DNA from: Isoetes engelmannii
Taxonomy: Eukaryota; Streptophyta; Lycopodiopsida; Isoetales; Isoetaceae
DNA length: 24,217 nt
Assembly: GCA_011763485.2 (NCBI GenBank)
Contig: JAANSK020226635.1
Coordinates: 1-24,217 of the forward strand
Direction: 5' to 3'
Under the pieces are notes generated by a model that saw only the letters and a program-made list of their open reading frames with translations, searched no databases and was not told the origin of the DNA. Positions 1 to 10,300 of this stretch are shown here, one piece after another. Made by a program: the position numbers and the translations under genes. Every line of letters starts with the position of its first letter. Positions within the stretch are counted from its first letter, which is position 1.

Positions 1-166
1 CGGGATTGTATCTGGATTGAGCACCTTCAAATTGGTTCTTATCATTAGTCTCATATCCTGGAGTAAGCGCATTGTGCAGGCTCTTATTCCTGTGGCTCTG
101 TCGTGCGCCTACACAGTTAATGAGACACATACATTTTGTAATGCTTATTGCTGATTCGTCCTTCAA

Positions 167-187
167 AATAATAATAATAATAATAAT
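167..187. repeat. (AAT)n microsatellite
   Basis: About seven copies of AAT in an otherwise unremarkable stretch. Confidence 0.9.
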
Positions 188-214
188 TGGATAATGAATT
201 ATTACTAGGTCTTT

Positions 215-469
215 TGCAAGTCCATATTGGAAATGGACGGACAATTTGATAAGTTAGATGAGCTCATCTATGTAAAAGGTCACCTCAACAATATTTCTAC
301 AAAGTTCTATGGAGAAGTTACATAGCAAATGTTGAAACATGCCGATTTTCTGGGAAGCAACAATGGGACAATGCTTTTCCAGACAATTGTTGGACTTAAC
401 ATCATGGATGTATTTGAGAGGCGTAGTGCAAAGGACACCATCATAAAATTCTTTGAAGAATGTCTATAG
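215..469 (+). pseudogene. exon-like open stretch with one internal stop, unrecognised
   Basis: The frame from 215 reads KSILEMDGQFDKLDELIYVK, then HLNNISTKFYGEV, then a TAG at 323-325. It continues QMLKHADFLGSNNGTMLFQT and DVFERRSAKDTIIKFFEECL to a TAG at 467-469. The composition is that of a soluble protein, with a single stop in 85 codons. I do not recognise it. It may be a decayed gene or transposon exon, or chance. Confidence 0.3.
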
Positions 470-1195
470 TGCAAAGGTTGTTAAATATCCGATAGTGTGG
501 CCTTCCATTTAAGTATGCTAGCAGATTTGGACTTTTAACCTTTCATCCTTGAACAGTGGCATGGGTTAGTTAGGATCATGTATCATTAGTATGTACCTAT
601 TTGAAAAGCTGGTAGATAATGTATAGTATAGTGCAAAAGGCACATTTGATGTTATTTAGAATGTTTTTGGGGGTGGGTGTCCTCTTTTTCCCAGCTGCCT
701 GTAAAACTCTATTTTCCTACGAAAAAAGCAAAATTTTAGAATCATAATATTTCAATCCGGCAAAATAAAACATTTTTTCCACAAAATCCGGCACAAAAGT
801 AATTTTAGGCACCCTCGCGTTATTTTCGTTTATGCGTTACGCTACACCGGGTAATTATCCTAAGGATGGTCCTCTGCTTTCAATCATTCTTGCCCGCTTT
901 AGCCCATTCTGAAATTCAATGTGGCAGATGCAGTAGTAAGAGGTGCCATATTCCTTCTAGGAGCAGAGCTAGAAGGCACCTTGTATGTGGACTATGACCT
1001 CACATCATTATAGCAAGATTCACACCGCCTGGAGCTTGCTTGCATGAGGGACATAAAAAAACACTAGTGGCGCCGATGTGCTAGTCTAGGGTAAGGTAAG
1101 GATGTTCCATCCACCTACTCATGCTTTGGCAGACGTTGAATAGAAAGAAACATCTGGATCATTGATGCAACAATTGCCCGTGCTATAGCTCTTGA
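470..1195. other. intergenic stretch, nothing recognisable
   Basis: AT-rich and mixed-composition sequence with no long open frame, repeat pair or RNA-gene signature that I can support. Confidence 0.5.
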
Positions 1196-1335
1196 TGCAA
1201 GTGTTGCTGTTAGTCCAACCCCTCGAGGTGCTGCTATTGCTGTTGCTGCTACTTCTGCAACCCCTCAGGTGCTGCTACTACTTCTGCAAACCCCTCAGGG
1301 TGTTGTTGCCACACTTGCTACCACTGCAACTCTTC
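1196..1335 (+). repeat. degenerate GCTGCT / CCCCTCAGG low-complexity repeat
   Basis: Imperfect repeats of CAACCCCTCAGGTGCTGCTA-like units mixed with TGCTGTTGCTGC runs. The stretch reads as Leu-rich or Ala-rich peptide depending on frame and has no protein-like composition. It explains the 82-codon open frame starting at 1192. Confidence 0.7.
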
Positions 1336-1395
1336 GAAGTGCTACGACTGCAACTGCGCATGTCACCACTTCCAAATAGAGATTGTCTACGTATC

Positions 1396-1960
1396 GACTC
1401 CTGGAACTATAGGGGCTTTCTATGGCAGAAGTTTGGATAGCCTGAACTCTATAGCCATGGATATGGACTTCATTTTTCTCATGGAAACATGCTGGCCACA
1501 TGATAGTAGATTTGTCAGACTATCAGCACTATTTATTATTCAATGGTCATGCATATAACTATGGACATGGCTGAATAGTCCACTTCTATAAAGCAACATT
1601 GGCACCCTCAGTTTTCTTACACAAGGCATACAGACACAATCGTGACATGTGGATGTGTGCAGAGCCAGTGTGGAAAACCACTTTTTGTGGCCCTATGTAC
1701 TTCCCATATGCAGACTCAAAATTCTATCTCATGCATTCCGATGTAGATAAGCTGTACCCATATGTCAATCTATATGATGACATTCAGCACAACGGGCGGT
1801 TAGGACATGTGGTGCTACTTGGGACTTCAACGCATGCATAGAGCAGCTAACAAAGTTCAACCCTCTAGCCGAGGATATCTTACAACTTCATACAACAGAA
1901 GAGCTTTGGCCACGCACATTAGCTGACGGGGAATCCTGTCACAGGATTCGTAAGACAGTT
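1396..1960 (+). mobile_element. LINE (non-LTR retrotransposon) relic, endonuclease domain
   Basis: Across three shifted frames the landmarks of an apurinic-endonuclease-like LINE domain appear in the right order. SWNYRG is at about 1399 (WNxRG motif), DFIFLMET at about 1467 (LxET), CGPMYFPYADSK at about 1690 (in place of YGPP), and WDFNACIEQL at about 1819 (GDFNA motif). Stops and frameshifts between them make it a dead copy. No reverse transcriptase follows within the next 800 bp. The Ala/Leu-coding repeat just upstream (1196-1330) may be its 5' flank. Confidence 0.65.
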
Positions 1961-3415
1961 GCTTCAAATGTGCGACATCTTTGACTTGCTCATTTGGAAT
2001 AGTCTCTTACAACAATCGTCCTCCTCTTTCTACACTTATTGGCCGGAGAATCAGAGGGGCGGATCTAGGAGCTTGTGGGCGAGTAGGGTTTGTGCCTTGT
2101 CACCCATCTGCAGATGGGAATAAATAGCGAAGATATGATGAAGTGGATTAGATCATCAACCTCTTTTTTTGAGGTAGAATGACAACCTACGCAGATACAC
2201 TACCAGGCTAACTTCTATATGCCTCAGCTCCGTCTGGATTACAACGAAGCAGAGTCTTATGCCCAGTTGCTAACGGAAGAACTAATTGAAATCCTGCAGC
2301 TTCTCACATTAGAGAAACAAACGAACAAGCTGGATTTAAATGCCGTGGAATGATATTTTGGGAGAAAACAAGAACGCCTTTTTGTTTGGAAAGCTTTCCT
2401 TGGAACAGGTAGTTTGATGTTCAATGCAAGGAGCTTAAACGCCAGCTCAGGTTAACTGATAATACTCCCAGGTTGCAGGGGATCAAACAATACAAAGCTT
2501 TTCTCAATACATGGCAGAGCATAGGTAGAAAATGTTCTACCTCCTTGATCATCGCCCCAAAATATTTTGAAGAGGAGTATTGCATAAACCTATACAACCT
2601 ACTGGAAAAATATCTACAGAGCAGTGGGAGTAGTACTAGATGCATCTTTAGAATTCTGACGAGGTTCATAGTCAAGTGCCACCAGAAACAGGCCCAGTAC
2701 TGGTTATAATAGAAGCAAATGCCACTAAAGGCTTGCAACGTCCCGCAAATGGCAATGCTGCAGATCTAAATGATTAACTAACTAAATCAAATCCAAGATC
2801 AACACCGTACACCAAACTAGCTTAGCTTCTTGTAGTGACTAAAAAAGAAATATTAAAATATCCAAAAAATAATGTTGTTAGCATGAAATGGTGTATCTAG
2901 GCTTCTATACGATATTTCTTATGGTTTCCAGTATATGCATGGGAAAGGGTATATGGATTGCAGGTTGGGACTGAAGTACATCTACGGATGGGGGGCAAAA
3001 ATTAGAATTCATATTTACGTATGGTTGGGGGTTTTCTCCTACAAAATGTCATATACAGGGGGGTTTTGGTCAACTCCTTGCACGCACATGCCATATGCTC
3101 TATATAAAGGGATGAAGCCCCCGGGCTTGTTAGGACCTAGTACTTGATTGGAATACCATTGCTACTTCCTTGCTTTATCATGAAAATCTTTAGATTTTAC
3201 TGGAAGGCTTTATTTGCACAATGCATAATCCTGATTTAATCGGACGAATATAACTTCAGGAAAAAATGACGCGGTAAACCTTGATAAATTCTTACAACCC
3301 ACCATCCTTTAAAGACATTTCAAAAACGCTATATACGGCATAATTTTGGTTACATATAATGAATTTAATTGAATGGAAATTTATCCTCCATATAGACCAA
3401 ATGGCCTATGGGACC

Positions 3416-3456
3416 CAAACAAACAAACAAACAAACAAACAAAACAAACAAATAAA
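3416..3456. repeat. (CAAA)n microsatellite
   Basis: Roughly nine copies of CAAA, interrupted once near the 3' end. Confidence 0.9.
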
Positions 3457-3579
3457 CAACAACCGGCCTATTACTAAGCAATCACGATGTCCGTATATTT
3501 TACATGTTCAATATGATTGCAAGGATAGCAAATATAGCAGCCCTTCATATCATGCTTCCCCAGAGTAACTCCCTCCATA

Positions 3580-3640
3580 ACATATTCATATGCAACTAAA
3601 TATATACTTTCAAAACATACTCATATGCAACTAAATATTT
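3580..3640. repeat. 35-bp imperfect tandem duplication
   Basis: ACATATTCATATGCAACTAA at 3580 and ACATACTCATATGCAACTAA at 3615 are repeated with one mismatch; both are followed by ATAT. Confidence 0.75.
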
Positions 3641-6600
3641 TAGCTTGTTGCTCTTGCTAATAAATTGGTTTCATAGCTTAACATCTTCACTTGGCCCACT
3701 AATTCATGCCATTGCCATACTCCAGAAGCCCCCATAAGCTTCTCTAGGCCCTCTTTGACATATATCCTCTTGTTGTGCGACTAGAAGACTTACATGACTC
3801 ACCATAACTCCACACTATTTTGTTTCTTAGCAGAAAATCCTTATTATAGTTTATTTAATATCTTAGCTTCAAACTAATTACCAAAGGTACATATACATCT
3901 TTGTTTTATCTTCCAACTTAGCACCTTGTCTCCTGGGTTGGTGGTATCTTTTGTGCCTCCTGGGCTGGTGGTGTTTTTTTTGTTTGAATTGTTACATCTT
4001 AGCAATAAGGAATAATTATTTCTCAAACTACTCCATGTCTTTGAGTCCGCTGTTCTCTAGTCAATGACAATAACCAAGCCATACCATGCTCTTCCTGGCG
4101 CCTTCATTCACTATACTACATGTTCACATTTGAAACATTCTCATAGTTAACTATTTCTTTTTTGTTGACAATGTTTTGAGTCGAGAGAATAAAATTGTCA
4201 ACATTTTCTTTCTATTGCAACAGATGGCAACCATTTTGGTTGGCATATAACCGCCTCTACCAACCCCTGGTGCTCTTCAAGAGTCTATTTCGACCCCCTT
4301 AGGCATACTTCCAGAAAGTTGGACACAAAGTGGCCCTTCCTAGGCTGGTTCCAACCAAATTCAAGTCATTTTCAAAGCTGGTACAACTATCCAATTCGGC
4401 CCACAATACTTTAAATCGTGTTGGCCATAGATTCGACTTTGTCCATCTCGGCCCTTCCAACCTAATTCCAATCTGCTTCGAGTTGCTTGCACTTCAGGGA
4501 TAGTTTTTTGACACCTCCTATTTGCTTCCTTCCAAAACATCCCCTCCTTTTAACTCCTAGCTCCCGGGAAGTGGGTTGTACAAGAAGGTACACGTTGTAG
4601 TCAATTCTGACTCAACTTCACTCTTCCTGTGATAATCCTTGGCTTTATAAAACCCAATACGGATTAGAAAACCTTTCTAGAAAAATAATAATCGACTGAA
4701 ACGAATATTAAGTCATTGAAATATGATGCTCCAAAGCCCATCCAACAAAATTACCTCAAAATTGCTCCGTCTGCTTCCTTCCAGAAACCCTTACAAAGTA
4801 TATGCCCTTTGCTTTGAACTTTGTATAGCTTTTTCACACATAATATGTATTTCTCATGTAAGAAAATTAGAATAATGTTAATGGGAAATATACATTTACA
4901 TGTCTGCTAACTGGCTAAGCTCGTTACAACTCTAGACTAGTTGTTAGCACACAAGAATCTCTAAGAATTTAGGAAATCTCAAGGAACCTGATACGGATCA
5001 CACCAATGATCACAGTCCAGACTTAAACAAGTCTACAGAATATATTCCATTAGGTTTAATCTAGAGGAAAATAAATCATTTACAAGCCACAGTCCCATAA
5101 ACCACATTAGTAATCACGTCATTCAAGACTTTTAAGAAGAGAAACCATATTCTACATTCCAAATCACGTAAACGAGTTCTGGATTAAAGGATTGAGGAAA
5201 TATCAGATTACAACAATAATCTGACATCTGACAGTCTCAACTAGTTCACCAAAACTATTTTAAAGATTTAGGTTTAAAGAAAGAGATAGCTCACTACCCA
5301 ACCGGGTCTTGGAACTCAAGCTTCCGGCAAACTATAGCAAGGCAATTGCAGAAGGCATCATTCATCGAATCAACTCGCAGCCCCTCTCTTCGAGCTATCT
5401 GTTCTCACCACAAGGCTCCAAGAATTATGCTCAAGGTTGTGATAGGACATTGAAGAATATCATATTACAAAGCTTTGGGAAAAGTAATGGCTTTCTTTGG
5501 AATTAGAGTTACTGTTTGCAAAGCAATCATCTTTGACCCCTTGTCACGTTTATTGCTCCCTCATACAATGAACCACGAGAAATGCCGACCCAATTCGAAA
5601 AAAGACTCTTAGATAGTTCTAGGGGAGTAAAAATCGCCTCAATCGGTGCTCTGGTTGCGGAGATATGTGTAATTGAACTTTAGCTTCTATTAATAGATAT
5701 CTCCACGACTTTAGCTCTTTTTCTTTTAGCAAGCCTTTAACGTCACAATTAAATATCAACCATAGGTTGCCTTTATCAGGGTTCGAAAAAAAAGGGGACT
5801 AGAAATTAGCCTACCTTATATTTATATTATCAGATTTTATAAAATCAAACTAGAAATTCCTTTTTCGTCTAAAAATTAGTGGAACTATAATAGTTGACTT
5901 AAGGCTGGTCCATTAGAGCATAAAATTAACAATAACAATAAAAGCTTAAATAGAAACATGTAATATCAAAGAGACCAGATCAAATATTGACTTGGCTGCC
6001 TATTATCTATAAACATGTCGATTTGCCTTCAAATTCAAAACCCGCCGCTTGATATGAATGCTCTACTGAGAGCGAGAACGGCCTAAGGAGATCAGAGAAG
6101 AATCTAAAAGAAGAGAGCTTCTTTATTTTAGGCATCTTCTAATGCAATTAGTTCTTTTCTCTCTTTTTTTTTTTTTTACCTAAGGTAACTCGTTCTAAGC
6201 ATAAAACGTTGCAGTCATATATTTGCATCTCTCTTACGGAAGTTTCAAACCCCTAAGATTTTAAACTGGAAATTTGCCTTCTCTATAAAACTACAACATG
6301 CAACTGCTAATTACCCATATTTTTTGGTGGAACCACCTCCCACCATCGAACTTGAAATCTCAAGATTCGACTAGAATTTTAAGGGCCTGACCCACACATC
6401 TTCGAACCCTGGCCTTTATTGCCTTGCTATTAATTTGCCTTCACTTAGCTCCCTAAGCTAATTCACCAAAATTAACATCTAAACCACTCCCCCGAGCTAC
6501 TAATAATATGCAAGATAACTTACTCCATATCGTAAACCCAAGGGCACACATAACTTTTGCACCCTTTTTTTCTTGAATACCGGGCCTCTTTAGCGCCAAT

Positions 6601-6977
6601 TGCATGACTATGACTATGCTACAATCTTTTAGTACCCATGACGTAAAATGTCTCCTAGTACATAGGTGGTAGTTTTTATGTCACACTACGGCAACCTGCA
6701 GATCTTATGACAGATAGCCCAATAGTAATGGATGACAAAGTTACAACATCACAAAGTCTAAACAAACATCACAATAAATTCCAACACCAAAAGAGAAACC
6801 AATCTAGACAAGGCTATGACCATAAGATAGCATGAAGGGAAGAAGGTAAATAGAAACTATCACAGCAAAATATCCATTTTGCATCCATAATATTTAAAAG
6901 CTGGGATGGGAAGTACAATACATAATTTGCTTCCCTGGTAAAGTTGTAAGAGTAACAAAAATTCAAATTGAAAACGG

Positions 6978-7301
6978 TTTATTACAAACGTGCTTCAGTT
7001 CCAATCGCATTCTCACAAACAGTTTCCAAGAAGAATGGATATTCACATTGTGGAAACCAACCTGAGGAACACTTCTGTTTGGTAGATTCCGTCCTTCATA
7101 TTTCACCCCGAGTTCTCTAAACCATGTCATAAGAGCGCCACAGTGGAACTCTTCCAATGTGATAGAGCTGATCACGAACTTATCAAGATTCAAAAAGAAA
7201 TCTTTCAAGTAGCTGGAAATCATAAGAGTAAAATATTGGGAGGAAACAGTTCATTCCAAACAGGAATTACCAATTTGAGAAAAGAATAAAGCTGGATACA
7301 C
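6978..7301 (-). other. probable beta-adaptin 3' UTR with poly(A) signal
   Basis: Downstream of the beta-adaptin TGA, the first AATAAA on the minus strand is at 6983-6978, so the 3' UTR probably runs about 320 nt. The segment contains an open frame of 86 codons (7223-6963) with coding-like codons (it includes ITLEEFHCG and MTWFRELGVKYEG). It has an acceptor-like TTCCAG ending at 7213 and a donor-like CAG|GTTGGT at 7062/7061. It does not match the adaptin C-terminus, which is complete upstream. It may be chance, a spliced UTR, or a fragment of another gene. Confidence 0.4.
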
Positions 7302-10300
7302 TCATCTTAAGAATGATTCAATTGCCTCAAAAAATAGAGGAGCCATCTCAGGATTAGAGGTCTTAACAGCACATTTCACACTCGGAAAACCAATCAATAG
7401 TGTTAACTCAACAAGGAAAGTGACATTAGGAGGCACTTTAACAGAAAGATAGAGGACTTCTTGATTCGTTTCTTTGAGCAAACGACGTGCAATGAAGAAC
7501 AGGTTCCCAGAAGCTAATTTCTCAGTTGTTGCATCAACATTGTTTACAAGGGCATTTGGGAACTCCTTCACAATTTCATGTGAATCAGGAAGTGTCTTCC
7601 ATGTCTGCATGAAGGAAACCATTTTGTTAAGACAAAAACCAAACAAGACCAGAAAAGCCAATTCCTACCTCCAGGAATGCAACTCGTTCCATCCTTCCAT
7701 CCTCTTGAAAGAGAACTCTTAGTGGAATCTTATCATTGAAATACCAGACAGGTTGTTGGTTATTTTTCACCGCAACTTGTAAAAGTGAAGTTGGTGGCCC
7801 AGGGGCAAGGTTTTGGAATAGTGCCATTGGAAGCAAAGTGTTTGCTGAACCTCCAGCTTGCAACAAAGGCACCTATTATGAAATCAAAAAACATGTTTTT
7901 CAGAATCAAAGGCAAGAAAGACTTGGTAAACAAGATGCCAAGAACTACCTGAAGAGGGCCCGCAGCCGCAAGACCGAAAGAGTTCTTATTGAATTGGATC
8001 ATAAAACCATCCAAAGGAGTGGCAGCACTATTTTCGAATCTGAGACTATAAAATATTTGGCCATCTCTTCTCACAAGCTTCCCACTTATTTGTAAGCCCT
8101 GTCCAGCAGATGCTGGGAGGAGAACTGGAAGAGGGGGGCTGCAACCCAAAAATTTCCAAACATTACACAAGAAACACAACAAAAGAGAGAAAAATTGTCC
8201 ATGTACTAACCCAGAAACTGTTGCTGTTGGTTGATTGGTCGGTACGAGTGCAGATTCAAGACCCATTAAATCTCCTAAGAGATCAGGCACTGGGGCTGGA
8301 GCAGGAGCAGGAGCAGGAGCAGGGACGGGAACAGCAGCAACAGGTGTCTGTGACCTAACAGGTAATGGGAGTGCTGAGGATGTAGAAGCAGCCGTTTCTG
8401 GAATTGGGGCAGATGATGTTTCCGGTGCAAGATCCTGGTTCTCAGGATAATCTTCTTCCTCGTCAATTCGTTGTGTGGTTGGTGGAATGCGGCTAACAAA
8501 TGCATCTGGAGGTTTATGATATACTGAAGCAAGTGTTGCAATGTTAGCCAGAAGCTCATCCAAGAGTGATGAATCTAACATGTTTGAGTCATCATTTATG
8601 GTAGGCTTCTCTGCCAATACAACATCTTTTGCCGCCTGTAACAACAGATCCGAACGCGCCTTCAGTATTTTCACTTATAGTTATGGCATTAATATAGGAA
8701 ATCTCTACAACCTCAGGATCTGTAGACAATAATCGCCAATAAATGTAGGCTCGATCACGAAGATCAGGATTATCTGTTTCTTGTGTGGCATTGTTCAGGA
8801 CCACCTGCAAATGAACTCTTGAAAGATATTATATCAGAATGTTATGAGCACCTGTAATGACATTAAAAAACATACCTGGATCATTTGCTGTGGACCTTCA
8901 GTTGGTTTTTTCAGAAACAATTTAACTGCTGCAGTGAGCAATTGCAATTGCACCTGAGCAGTTTCCTCCGGAAAGGTTTCTAGAAAGCTCTCAAGTAGCT
9001 CATCAGCATTGTCTATACGTTCTGCATATTCCCCAATGATCCATATCATTGAAGCCTGTCACGTGCTTTAGTAAGTGGCATGACAGAGTTATGTGTAAAA
9101 CATGCAATCCCAAAAAACAAGAAAGCAATTACTTAATACAAAGAGTCCAAGTTGTAGAATTTGTAACAAAGCAATGAAGAAATTTGTCCATACCTTTGCT
9201 TCTGGCTCATCCAACGTATCTAGGTTCTCACAAAGCGTAGCAATTATGGATTCATACCTAAAACAGTACAAAACTACAGTAAGATATTAAATTGCCGAGC
9301 AAATCAAAAACAAGGAATAAAATGCCTAACATGTTGGGATAGCGCCGAAATATATCTTTGATAACTATAATTGCTTCCTGCACAACATAATTAACTTTAA
9401 GCTTTATAAGCTCAAGCAGTACACTTATGCATCGTTCTGCTGCTCTTTCCAACTTGATTGCACACCGTCCAATTGCACGGACCGCTTTCCTGACAAAATC
9501 AACATCCACTTCTGTGGCATATTCCTTGAACTCAAGTAACACCTGAAGACACCCAAACAATTCATGCTCAGCTGAAATCTGAATCATAGATTAAGATAGC
9601 GATTGGTCAATAATTGACTACATTTTACCTGATCAATGTTTCGGTCGGATGCTAGCTTTATCATTATTTCTAGTTTCTCCATTTTGACATATATTGGATC
9701 ATTATACTTGCAAAAAAATACCTAAGAGAAAACAGGATTAGAACTGCTAAATTAGAACAAGAAGAAACACAAACAAAAAAAGCCAACCTTGATCTCATGT
9801 GCAAGGATGCTAGGCCGACGTTGAACAATAAGGTTAATATTGCGCAAAGCCACATATTGTATTTCTGGCTCTGCAGAGATAAGTGTAACAAGAGGAGGTG
9901 CCATTTTCTTACATAAGTTACGAATAACATCTGTGCTTGTAATCAACTCCATTTGTTGCAGGATTACCTAAACATGCCAATGTCAGCCAGAGAGTCTATA
10001 AGCAAAATTATATGTGAACAAAGGAACACCTTCACTGCAGATAAGACTACAGCACAGTTTGCATGTTGAAGACGAGGAGTAACACGTTCAACTATATTTT
10101 CAGCATCGCGTGCATCCTTTGCCTTGTACTTTGACAAAGCATCTAAGATAAAAACCTGGCCCCACCTGAACCAAGGAAATATCGGTTATATTGCAGAAGC
10201 TCATAATGTATTCTTATGTCTTGTAACCAGTTATTTGGTAATTCATTAGCACAGCACACTTTCTGCCTAAATATGTGTCACATGCACCTTTTGACGTGAG

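Larger units (their letters stand above)
1961..6977. other. intergenic stretch without a recognisable gene
   Basis: Besides the listed microsatellites and the 35-bp duplication, I see only short open frames with no protein-like conservation, a T14 run at 6162-6176, and AT-rich filler. The part at 2160-2740 holds protein-like scraps (RLDYNEAESYAQLLTEELIE) that could belong to the upstream LINE but are too decayed to assign. The part at 5300-5700 has a similar transposon-like feel without a diagnostic motif. Confidence 0.5.

Noticed and set aside
5300-5760. Possible LTR-retrotransposon piece
   Set aside because: No TG...CA ends, primer binding site, polypurine tract, or gag/pol motif could be identified.
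6340-6420. GGTTCGAA-like box on the minus strand, suggesting a tRNA or tRNA-derived SINE
   Set aside because: No matching A box, cloverleaf, poly(A) tail or target duplication could be seen.
7736-8450. Several plus-strand open frames overlapping beta-adaptin
   Set aside because: They are antisense shadows of the beta-adaptin exons and of the Ala-Pro microsatellite, with no independent support.
7760-8674. A 304-codon minus-strand open frame that looks like a single gene
   Set aside because: It is beta-adaptin exons 12 and 13 read through the in-frame intron 12 and then out of frame past intron 13. The conserved protein needs both introns removed.
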